A stretch of DNA of 9,921 bases, from positions 1-9,921 of the forward strand of contig CANEVK010000078.1 of NCBI GenBank assembly GCA_947442115.1, read 5' to 3'. Under the pieces are notes generated by a model that was not told where the DNA came from, made no database searches, and saw only the letters and a program-made list of their open reading frames with translations. Position numbers and translations under genes: made by a program. Positions within the stretch are counted from its first letter, which is position 1. Each line of letters starts with the position of its first letter. The DNA is from Bacteriovoracaceae bacterium (GTDB taxonomy: Bacteria; Bdellovibrionota; Bacteriovoracia; Bacteriovoracales; Bacteriovoracaceae). Shown piece after piece: positions 1 to 5,791 of this stretch.

Positions 1-1226
1 AGGACATTGCTGAGTTCCTTAAACCATATCAAAGAATATGGGAAAACGAAATCATGCTCATGTATCCAGATCCCTTAAAAGACTACCCCGAAGAATGGAT
101 TGAGGAAATAGTTTCAGTTAAAAATCAGGATGATATTATTCTCCTTGAACGCAGGGCCTTTCAGAACATTATTCATGGGCCCTCCCTCAGACAATTTTAT
201 GAAAGAATCGAGGAGCTAAGCGAACTTGAAAACTTGCATCAATTACCTGACTTTCCTGAAACCCCTTTTTCATTTCTTTATGTCATCCCGAAAAAGCAGC
301 ACGAGATCAGAAAACTTGCCCCGCTCATTTATGATTTTTACCTTGAAAATAAAATCTCTGCGGTGGTTGATATTGGAGGCGGGATCGGACTTCTCGCCCA
401 ATCCTTAACAAATCATTATGGTCTTGTTGTTCATAGTCTTGATATGGATCAATCTCTTCAGGCCACAGGTCAGGCACGAAATGAAAAAAATGCCAAAGAT
501 CCAAGTAATAAAGTTTCTTATCACAACCTTAAAATTGACTCACAAAATCTGGCCTTCAAGCAACTCCTTAGACCATCCATGATGAGTGTCGGACTCCATA
601 CATGTGGAATACTCGCCCTTGATCAAATTAAAACGTCTCAAGAGAACAACTTAAAAGGGATCATCAATTTTGGCTGCTGCTATCATAAACTGGCCAAGCA
701 TGAAATAGGACAAAACGTCTCTCAATTTGCTCAGTCCCTAGATGAACCCATCCATCAAAATCTTTATGCCCTCACTTTGGCGTCCAGGGCCCATAAGAAA
801 ATGAACCAAAAGGATTATGACTTTAAATTAAAAGTGAAACTCTACCGCTATGCTATTCACTTCCTACTGACTGATCAGTATGGACAAGAAAAGATGCTGA
901 CATTAGGGAACACACATCCGAAGATTTATAATGAAGCATTTGCCGTCTACGCCCAAGAGCAATTTAACCGATTAGGTATAAGAAATACGCTCTCGGAAAC
1001 TGAGCTCAATCATTACTTTGAAAATGAACAAAGACTTCAGCTCATCCATAAAATGCTGGCCGCGGGACTCATTCGAAATGCTCTCGGAAGACTGCTTGAA
1101 ATCTACCTTCTCCTTGATCGCGCTATTTACCTTGAAGAGCAAGGCTATGAAGCCAGGCTGATCGAATGTTTTGATGAATCGATCTCACCCAGAAATATTG
1201 CCGTGATTGCTCACCAAAAAAATTAA
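1..1226 (+). CDS. METTL25/RRNAD1-like SAM-dependent methyltransferase, 5' end outside window
   Basis: Probable class I SAM-dependent methyltransferase of the type found in eukaryotic METTL25 and METTL25B/RRNAD1 (Methyltransf_32-like). Counting from the ATG at 54, the visible motifs are KKQHEI (80-85), a glycine-rich SAM-binding motif I VVDIGGGIGLLA (104-115), an acidic motif II around SLDMD (128-132), GLHTCG (180-185) and FGCCYHKL (206-213). The last two are hallmarks of this family. The reading frame stays open from base 3 to the ATG at 54 and encodes protein-like sequence ending in a PYQRIWENEI stretch, and no ribosome binding site precedes that ATG, so the true start probably lies left of the window. 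The C-terminal half (about 230-390) has no motif I recognise. The substrate is unknown; RNA or protein are both possible. The stop overlaps that of the convergent PAP2 gene. The family call is fairly secure, the function is not. Confidence 0.8.
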   Translation, partial: DIAEFLKPYQRIWENEIMLMYPDPLKDYPEEWIEEIVSVKNQDDIILLERRAFQNIIHGPSLRQFYERIEELSELENLHQLPDFPETPFSFLYVIPKKQHEIRKLAPLIYDFYLENKISAVVDIGGGIGLLAQSLTNHYGLVVHSLDMDQSLQATGQARNEKNAKDPSNKVSYHNLKIDSQNLAFKQLLRPSMMSVGLHTCGILALDQIKTSQENNLKGIINFGCCYHKLAKHEIGQNVSQFAQSLDEPIHQNLYALTLASRAHKKMNQKDYDFKLKVKLYRYAIHFLLTDQYGQEKMLTLGNTHPKIYNEAFAVYAQEQFNRLGIRNTLSETELNHYFENEQRLQLIHKMLAAGLIRNALGRLLEIYLLLDRAIYLEEQGYEARLIECFDESISPRNIAVIAHQKN

Positions 1227-1858
1227 GCTTTTTCGTGGTAAGAGGCATACCGATAAAAAACGCCGTAACTGAGAAGAGCGACAACAAATCCACCTAAGAC
1301 ATCCCAGAAGTAATGCTGCTTGGTCGAGAGAGTCGAAAAAGAAATAATCACGGCCCAGATGAAGAAATAGGGAAACTTCTCTTTCTGCTCTTCTAGAAAA
1401 ACAAACGACGTCAGAAAAGCGGTACTCACATGCAGACTCGGGCAACAGCTGGCCGGAGTATCAAGATTTCTTATCAGTGAAAAAATAAAGTCCGTCGCCA
1501 TGTTGAGTTCTGTAGGCAAGGGGTAAAGGTGGCGAGGGTAAGTCGTGGGCCACATGATAAAAACACCAATACTGATAATGACCTGAAAGAGAGAAGCATA
1601 AAGGTACTTACTCAGATTCAATAAGTCCTTCATCATAAAATAGGTCAGCCCATACATCACATAGATACTGATGTAGATCCAAACAGAATCGGCCCAGAGA
1701 GGAATCATCTTGTCTGGCCAAAGCAAAGGTAGCTCTTGGGGTTGAAAAAAATAGAACCGATTAAAAAATAAATAGAGTGCCATCCCGATCAAGGACACCA
1801 GACTCGAGACGATCATCTTTTTATCATGAGTCACAAAGTGCGGGAGTTTAACTCTCAT
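1223..1858 (-). CDS. PAP2-superfamily integral membrane protein, AUR1/IPC-synthase-like
   Basis: A 211-aa hydrophobic protein with about five or six membrane segments (roughly 16-36, 57-76, 85-103, 163-180, 186-205). It carries two PAP2 active-site motifs: CCPSLHVSTAF (138-148, His143) and STKQHYFWDVLGG (178-190, His182 and Asp186). The classical KX6RP motif I and the SR pair of motif III are missing. Instead there is a PTTYPRH segment (104-110) and the HYFxD form typical of AUR1/inositol-phosphorylceramide-synthase-like PAP2 proteins. A lipid phosphatase or lipid head-group phosphotransferase in the inner membrane, with the active site probably facing the periplasm, is the likely role; the substrate is unknown. 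It lies 12 nt behind speD and has no clear Shine-Dalgarno at the first ATG. Met15 is an alternative start, but its ribosome site is no better. It probably shares the speD transcript. Confidence 0.8.
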   Translation of the reverse strand: MRVKLPHFVTHDKKMIVSSLVSLIGMALYLFFNRFYFFQPQELPLLWPDKMIPLWADSVWIYISIYVMYGLTYFMMKDLLNLSKYLYASLFQVIISIGVFIMWPTTYPRHLYPLPTELNMATDFIFSLIRNLDTPASCCPSLHVSTAFLTSFVFLEEQKEKFPYFFIWAVIISFSTLSTKQHYFWDVLGGFVVALLSYGVFYRYASYHEKA

Positions 1859-1870
1859 GAAATATTAAGA

Positions 1871-2647
1871 CTAATTGAGATGAAATACTTCTCTCATTTC
1901 TTGATTAAGAAGCATCATCTTATGATCAATATCCGGATGATTTTTATCAGCAGGATCAAGAAGATAGTTCTCAGGCCCCATGGCCTTCACCATAAGCTTT
2001 GTCTGCCAAATATTATCATGGGCCATGTTGATGTCTTGGCGGTACTGATACTTATTTAAAGTGTCTTGAGAAATATAATCCTGAATCGAATTAAAGTAGT
2101 GATCGTTATAGATCTTTTTCCCATTTTCAAGTCTTGTGTAACCACGAACAACATAATCAATATAAACCACATCACACTCAAAAACTTCAAACATGTAGTT
2201 CAAAGCTTTCAGCGGAATAATTTCACCACAAGTCGCTACATCTAAGTCCAAACGAAAAGTACAAATCCCTTCAGGATCAGAAGCATCTGGGTAAGTATGA
2301 GTTGTAATGTGGGATTTATCTAAGTGCATTTTTACAGCGGCCTGGCCTTGAGATCCCATCTCCCAGTTTCCTCCACCTTTAAGGTCAGACATGAGAGTCA
2401 TCGTCGAAGCACCTACTGGTTCATAGTCTTGAACAGTTTCAGATAAGATATTGGCCTCAATAATTTCACAGACTCTTCGTGCAATTTTAGAAATATTTTC
2501 AGCACAATACTTGGTATGGATGTAACTAATATAATCTTGTTTTTGCTTTTCGTTCATAGCGATACAAAAATCATAAAAATTGAACGAGAGGATTTTTGTG
2601 AGGTTATTAAAGCCTGAGAGCTTAATTGTTTCCTGCATGTTTTTCAT
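1871..2647 (-). CDS. speD: S-adenosylmethionine decarboxylase proenzyme, E. coli type
   Basis: 258 aa, against 264 in E. coli SpeD, and alignable almost end to end: LSGFNNLTK near the N-terminus, QDYEPVGAS (73-81), LDKSHITTHTYP (109-120), CTFRLDLDVATCGEIIPLKA (129-148). The pyruvoyl-enzyme cleavage site is Lys111-Ser112, Ser112 becoming the pyruvoyl group, and Cys140 matches the catalytic cysteine of the E. coli enzyme. The product decarboxylates AdoMet to give the aminopropyl donor for spermidine synthesis in the cytoplasm. The start at 2647 is supported by GGAG 8 nt upstream (bases 2656-2659). A near-consensus promoter and the mdh terminator lie just upstream, and the PAP2 gene follows 12 nt behind. 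No speE or ornithine/arginine decarboxylase gene is in the window, so the partner aminopropyltransferase must be elsewhere. Confidence 0.96.
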   Translation of the reverse strand: MKNMQETIKLSGFNNLTKILSFNFYDFCIAMNEKQKQDYISYIHTKYCAENISKIARRVCEIIEANILSETVQDYEPVGASTMTLMSDLKGGGNWEMGSQGQAAVKMHLDKSHITTHTYPDASDPEGICTFRLDLDVATCGEIIPLKALNYMFEVFECDVVYIDYVVRGYTRLENGKKIYNDHYFNSIQDYISQDTLNKYQYRQDINMAHDNIWQTKLMVKAMGPENYLLDPADKNHPDIDHKMMLLNQEMREVFHLN

Positions 2648-2691
2648 GGCAAAAACTCCATTACATTAAGTAAGAATGAAAATTAAAGTAG
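2648..2691 (-). promoter_or_regulatory. speD 5' leader with GGAG ribosome binding site
   Basis: Between the predicted -10 and the speD ATG lies a leader of roughly 35-40 nt, AT-rich, with GGAG at 2656-2659 (minus strand) spaced 8 nt from the ATG. I see no stable hairpin or upstream ORF, so a riboswitch of known type is unlikely here. Confidence 0.55.
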
Positions 2692-2720
2692 GTTATAGGA
2701 AATGAGAGGGATTCTGACAA
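2692..2720 (-). promoter_or_regulatory. Predicted sigma70 promoter of speD-PAP2
   Basis: On the minus strand TTGTCA (2720-2715, 5 of 6 to consensus) is followed after exactly 17 nt by TATAAC (2697-2692, 5 of 6). It sits directly behind the T-tract of the mdh terminator, so speD-PAP2 would be an independent transcription unit. Transcription should start near 2685. Confidence 0.7.
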
Positions 2721-2721
2721 T

Positions 2722-2756
2722 AAAAAAAGGGCCCGAGGCGTTAAACCTCAGGCCCT
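2722..2756 (-). terminator. Intrinsic terminator after mdh
   Basis: Reading the minus strand: AGGGCC, one unpaired T, GAGG, a 7-nt loop, CCTC, one unpaired G, GGCCCT, then a run of seven T. This is a ten-pair stem with one internal mismatch and a strong U-tract, 14 nt past the mdh stop codon. Confidence 0.9.
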
Positions 2757-2770
2757 CGAAAGGCTTGAAA

Positions 2771-3760
2771 TTAGATTAATCCGAGAGATTTTACGGCATC
2801 TCTTTCGCCACGAAGTTCTTCAAGAGTAAGTTTGAACTTTTCTTGACCAAATTCATTATGCTTAATGCCCTCAACCACTTTAAGTTTTCCACCCTCTACT
2901 CGGCATGGATAAGAGAAGATAAGACCTTTATCAACCCCATATTCGCCGTTAGAGGCAAGACACATAGAAAAAGTCTCTCCAGTAGCAGTTTCTGTTACGA
3001 TGCTTCTGATCCCATCAACCGCAGCATTAGCAGCTGAGGCTGCTGAAGAAAGTCCGCGGGCCTTAATAATAGCAGCTCCACGTTGCTGAACCGTCTTAAT
3101 GAAATCACCTTTTAACCATTCATGGTCAGTGATGATGTCAGTGGCATTTTTACCGTTAATTGTAGCATTAAAGAAATCTGGGTATTGAGTGGCAGAGTGA
3201 TTTCCCCAGATTGTCATATTTTTTACTGCACTCACATCGACACCCGCCTTAATAGCAAGCTGAGCTTTTGCACGATTTTCATCCAAAGAAGTCATGGCAA
3301 AGAATCGATCCGATGGAATTCCTTTAGCATTATTCATGGCAATCAATGCATTTGTATTACATGGATTACCCACAACAAAAATTCTCACATCAGAAGCTGA
3401 AGACTTCTCAATCGCTTTGGCCTGGGCGGTGAAAATCCCGCCATTAATTTTGAGAAGGTCTGAGCGCTCCATTCCATCTTTACGAGGAACTGAACCAACA
3501 CAAACAACCCAGTTAGCGTCTTTAAAAGCAGTATTAAGATCGGCCGTAAGAACGATATTTTTAAGAAGTGGGAAAGCACAGTCCTCAAGCTCCATCGCCA
3601 CCCCTTTAAGGGCCGGTAATGCAGCTTCAAGTTCTAGCAACTGAAGTTCAACTTCAGTCTCCATACCAAACATCTGACCTGAAGCAATTCTAAATAATAA
3701 AGCATATCCAATTTGTCCGGCCGCACCTGTAACAGCAACCTTGACTCTTTTCTTAGTCAC
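2771..3760 (-). CDS. mdh: Malate dehydrogenase (NAD-dependent, cytosolic-type)
   Basis: Interconverts malate and oxaloacetate with NAD(H) in the TCA cycle, cytoplasmic. The protein is 329 aa, the usual size of the GAAGQIGYAL-type bacterial/cytosolic MDH group. Counting from the chosen start: dinucleotide-binding GxxGxxG at 12-18, substrate loop VPRKDGMER with Arg93 and Arg99, GNPCNTNA near 131-138, Asp160 and Arg163 in SLDENR, and catalytic His188 in WGNHSATQYP. The longest open frame begins at a GTG at 3772, but GGAGG at 3770-3766 lies 5 nt before a GTG at 3760, so the extra four codons would contain the ribosome binding site itself. GTG 3760 (MTKKRVKVAVTGAAG) is therefore preferred. The gene has its own predicted promoter and a strong terminator and appears monocistronic. 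Confidence 0.97.
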   Translation of the reverse strand: MTKKRVKVAVTGAAGQIGYALLFRIASGQMFGMETEVELQLLELEAALPALKGVAMELEDCAFPLLKNIVLTADLNTAFKDANWVVCVGSVPRKDGMERSDLLKINGGIFTAQAKAIEKSSASDVRIFVVGNPCNTNALIAMNNAKGIPSDRFFAMTSLDENRAKAQLAIKAGVDVSAVKNMTIWGNHSATQYPDFFNATINGKNATDIITDHEWLKGDFIKTVQQRGAAIIKARGLSSAASAANAAVDGIRSIVTETATGETFSMCLASNGEYGVDKGLIFSYPCRVEGGKLKVVEGIKHNEFGQEKFKLTLEELRGERDAVKSLGLI

Positions 3761-3765
3761 AACAA

Positions 3766-3770
3766 CCTCC
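3766..3770 (-). promoter_or_regulatory. mdh ribosome binding site that fixes a GTG start
   Basis: GGAGG on the minus strand, 5 nt before the GTG at 3760. It excludes the longer in-frame GTG start at 3772, for which this sequence would be coding. Confidence 0.8.
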
Positions 3771-3796
3771 ACTCATGAGAGTTAAATAATGCTGTT

Positions 3797-3825
3797 ATTA
3801 TATGTGAAAGCTGGGTGATTCTCAT
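3797..3825 (-). promoter_or_regulatory. Predicted mdh promoter
   Basis: The minus strand has a perfect TATAAT at 3802-3797. ATGAGA (3825-3820, 4 of 6) lies 17 nt upstream. The -10 is strong and the -35 only moderate. Confidence 0.5.
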
Positions 3826-3842
3826 CTTTTATTCATCTCGCC

Positions 3843-3872
3843 TAGACAAAATATTTTCATGAAGCATAGTAT
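3843..3872 (+). promoter_or_regulatory. Predicted promoter of the Gly/Arg-rich protein gene
   Basis: TAGACA (3843-3848, 5 of 6 to -35) and TAGTAT (3867-3872, 4 of 6 to -10) with an 18-nt spacer, about 35 nt ahead of the ATG at 3906. It fires away from the mdh promoter in the shared 145-nt intergenic region. Confidence 0.4.
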
Positions 3873-3905
3873 TAAGACTAAAAAAGTTAATCAAAGAGGA
3901 AATCC

Positions 3906-4514
3906 ATGCAAGGATCACAAAATAATTCAAATCAAGGCGGACAAGGCGGAGGCGGCGGCGGTGGACCGAGAAGACGCCGTTTCAGAGGCGGAGGCAATCG
4001 TGGCCCTCGTCCTGAAGGCAACAGACCGGCCGGACAGAATGCAGAAAATCGCAACCATCAACACCAATCAGGCAGCCGTGGACGTCGTGGTGGGCGCCCT
4101 TTAACCTCAAATCAGGTTCTTGTTAAATATGACAATCTGCTTGAGCAGCATCTCATCACTCGACGTAAATACTATGAATACTATAATCGCGTCGATGAGC
4201 GTCAATTATACCGTCTAGAGAAGAATTTCTTTGATAGTATTGAGCATTTACGTAGATTCGAGGCCAATTTAGAGCCATGGCAACGAGAGGCCCTAGAAAA
4301 GCGCAAAACAGAGCGCTACAAGCTTGATCTCACCTACTCTGGCAACAGAGGCTGGAATCCAGAGGAAATCGCCAAGGCCGATTTTCAACCTGATGAGAAT
4401 GAAGACCCTCACTTTAAAGAATCTCAAAAAGAAGCTTTTGAAGAGTACAAAGAGGATACTGAAGAATCTGAAGGGACTTACGAAGATTATCTCAAAATGA
4501 AAGGCCTCAATTAA
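3906..4514 (+). CDS. Hypothetical protein with RGG-like disordered N-terminus and acidic C-terminus
   Basis: I do not recognise a named family. The 202-aa product has three zones. Residues 1-66 are low-complexity and strongly basic, with Gly runs (14-20), PRRRRFRGGG (21-30), RGP and SRGRRGGR (57-64), like eukaryotic RGG boxes and probably nucleic-acid binding. Residues 67-140 look helical and charged (LVKYDNLLEQHLITRRKYYE, then LYRLEKNFFDSIEHLRRFEA). Residues 150-195 are acidic (DENEDPHF, EEYKEDTEESEG). There is no signal peptide or membrane segment. AGAGGA 5 nt before the ATG supports the start. Own predicted promoter and terminator suggest a single-gene unit; the stop codon sits in the terminator loop. 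An RNA-binding or ribosome-associated role is inference from composition only. Confidence 0.8.
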   Translation: MQGSQNNSNQGGQGGGGGGGPRRRRFRGGGNRGPRPEGNRPAGQNAENRNHQHQSGSRGRRGGRPLTSNQVLVKYDNLLEQHLITRRKYYEYYNRVDERQLYRLEKNFFDSIEHLRRFEANLEPWQREALEKRKTERYKLDLTYSGNRGWNPEEIAKADFQPDENEDPHFKESQKEAFEEYKEDTEESEGTYEDYLKMKGLN

Positions 4515-4527
4515 GAGGCCTTTTTTT
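4500..4527 (+). terminator. Intrinsic terminator overlapping the end of the Gly/Arg-rich gene
   Basis: AAAGGCCTC, a 6-nt loop AATTAA and GAGGCCTTT, then more T (seven T in all at 4521-4527). The TAA stop (4512-4514) is inside the loop, so the last sense codons form the stem. In the other direction the stem is followed only by an interrupted T stretch, so it may serve the convergent regulator gene weakly. Confidence 0.88.
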
Positions 4528-4558
4528 CTGTAACTTTTTAAAAATAATTATTTAAGAA

Positions 4559-4903
4559 CTAAATACCGTCTGTACCAGTCGCAGAGAACTGCTGAACAAG
4601 TGTTGGGCCAGCTTGAACTTCTTTATCTTTTTTAGAAGGCTTAATATTGTAAAGATAGTTATTGAGTGTTTCTTCTTGATCTTTAAGAATAGCATTCTTT
4701 AATTCTTCAGCAGGTATATCCAGAACTTCTGAAACCTTGCGAAGCATTTTTAGAGGGATATTACAAAGAGCACGCTCAACGTTTGAGATAAACTGGCCAT
4801 TTTTATAGCCAAGCAAGTGAGATAATTCAGACTGAGAATAACCTTTAGGGTGGTTCATTCTTTTTGTGCGAATAAGTTGAGCAATGTTCTTAAAGCAACG
4901 CAT
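4559..4903 (-). CDS. XRE-family helix-turn-helix transcriptional regulator
   Basis: A 114-aa protein with one Cro/CI-type HTH domain over about residues 6-68: SQSELSHLL (23-31) as helix 2, GQFISNVERAL (36-46) as recognition helix 3, and the closing LKMLRKVSEVLDIPAEEL (51-68). The remaining 46 residues form a polar, lysine-rich tail with no known ligand domain. GGAG (4912-4909) 5 nt before the ATG fixes the start. A predicted promoter with a palindrome over its -35 suggests that it may control itself, and possibly the divergent xth gene. Target genes and signal are unknown. Confidence 0.85.
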   Translation of the reverse strand: MRCFKNIAQLIRTKRMNHPKGYSQSELSHLLGYKNGQFISNVERALCNIPLKMLRKVSEVLDIPAEELKNAILKDQEETLNNYLYNIKPSKKDKEVQAGPTLVQQFSATGTDGI

Positions 4904-4934
4904 GTGATCTCCGTAGAATGTTCAAAGAGGTGAA

Positions 4935-4962
4935 ATAATATTCATTTTTTTCAGAATGTCAT
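4935..4962 (-). promoter_or_regulatory. Predicted promoter of the XRE regulator
   Basis: Minus strand ATGACA (4962-4957, 5 of 6) and TATTAT (4940-4935, 5 of 6), 16-nt spacer, about 32 nt ahead of the start codon. The -35 is embedded in the palindrome at 4954-4964. Confidence 0.5.
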
Positions 4963-4971
4963 TCACCATTC
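4954..4971. promoter_or_regulatory. Candidate operator: GAATGTCATTC palindrome plus a further CATTC half-site
   Basis: GAATG-T-CATTC at 4954-4964 is a perfect inverted repeat around one base. Another CATTC follows at 4967-4971, and a GAATG half-site lies at 4916-4920 next to the regulator's ribosome binding site. The palindrome covers the predicted -35 of the XRE gene, a usual place for autorepression. Binding by this regulator is inference. Confidence 0.4.
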
Positions 4972-5032
4972 CAAAAAAAATTATTATTCATCTTATCGAC
5001 ATTTTAATTTCTTTCTAACTAGGAAAATTTTG

Positions 5033-5791
5033 ATGAAAATAATTTCGTGGAACGTCAACGGGATACGCGCTGTATATAAGAAGGGATTTCCTGAATGGTT
5101 CGCTAAAGAATCACCAGATATCCTATGCCTACAAGAGATTAAAGCTTCTTCTGACCAATTCCCTTCTGAATTAAAGGAAAATTGTGATTACGAGATATTC
5201 TATAGTTCCGCAGTTAAGAAGGGTTACTCAGGTGTTGCTACATTTTCTCGAGAAAAAATTCTTGACACAAAAAAATGTGAAAAAGAACTTTACGACGACG
5301 AAGGAAGGGTTTTAGTCCACGAATTAAAGGACTTTTTTCTCCTGAATGTTTATTTCCCCAATGGATCACGGGATCATCATCGCGTGCCATTCAAAATGAA
5401 ATTTTGTGAGGATATTTTACAAAAAATGAACCAGCTTGAAAAAACCAAGCCCGTCATCATCACTGGAGACTTTAATACGGCCCACACAGAAATCGACTTG
5501 GCCAATCCTAAAACCAATACCAAGACAACAGGCTTTCTCCCCCTCGAGAGAGAATGGATCGATAAGCTCATTCAAGACGGATGGATTGATATTTTTAGAC
5601 ACCTTTATCCTGATGAGAAAGGTGCCTATACCTGGTGGAGCCCTCGCCCTACAGTGAGAGAGCGAAATATTGGATGGAGAATAGACTATTTTTTTATTTC
5701 GCCAAAACTTTTAAAGAAAGTAAAAAGGGCAGAGATCTTACCTCATGTAAAAGGATCCGATCACTGCCCTATTCTACTAGAAATTAAATAA
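5033..5791 (+). CDS. xth: Exodeoxyribonuclease III / AP endonuclease
   Basis: 252-aa ExoIII-family (EEP fold) enzyme that incises DNA at abasic sites and removes 3' blocking groups in base-excision repair. Active-site residues are present in order: Asn7 (WNVNG), Glu35 (LQEIK), Tyr107 (VYFPNG), Asp146 and Asn148 (TGDFNTA), Asp218 (WRIDYFF), Asp243 and His244 (GSDHCPI). Length and motif spacing match bacterial XthA/ExoA. The open frame extends to a TTG at 5030, but ATG 5033 with AGGA 8 nt upstream (5021-5024) is the better start and gives the conserved MKIISWNVNG N-terminus. I see no convincing sigma70 promoter in the shared upstream region. The stop codon directly abuts that of the convergent guaD with no spacer and no hairpin. 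Confidence 0.95.
   Translation: MKIISWNVNGIRAVYKKGFPEWFAKESPDILCLQEIKASSDQFPSELKENCDYEIFYSSAVKKGYSGVATFSREKILDTKKCEKELYDDEGRVLVHELKDFFLLNVYFPNGSRDHHRVPFKMKFCEDILQKMNQLEKTKPVIITGDFNTAHTEIDLANPKTNTKTTGFLPLEREWIDKLIQDGWIDIFRHLYPDEKGAYTWWSPRPTVRERNIGWRIDYFFISPKLLKKVKRAEILPHVKGSDHCPILLEIK

Noticed and set aside
1185..1445. 86-aa open frame on the minus strand overlapping the PAP2 gene
   Set aside because: It is a shadow of the PAP2 reading frame, with Cys/Arg/Leu-rich composition, no ribosome site and no recognisable domain.
1826..2059. 77-aa open frame on the plus strand across the PAP2/speD junction
   Set aside because: It lies antisense to two well-supported genes, has no Shine-Dalgarno and no plausible protein pattern.
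2648..2691. Possible AdoMet riboswitch ahead of speD
   Set aside because: The leader is too short and lacks hairpins; none of the SAM riboswitch classes fits.
3122..3644. Two open frames (92 and 116 aa) antisense to mdh
   Set aside because: Both are explained by mdh on the opposite strand, and neither resembles a known protein.
3859..4104. 81-aa open frame in another phase over the Gly/Arg-rich N-terminus
   Set aside because: It starts upstream of the well-placed ribosome site, and its Ala/Asp-rich content is what the GGN-rich repeat gives in a shifted frame. The 3906 frame continues to a stop inside a terminator, as expected for a real gene.
4543..4554. AT-only palindrome AAATAATTATTT between the Gly/Arg-rich gene and the regulator
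   Set aside because: Short A/T palindromes are expected by chance in such a region, and it has no link to a promoter or terminator.
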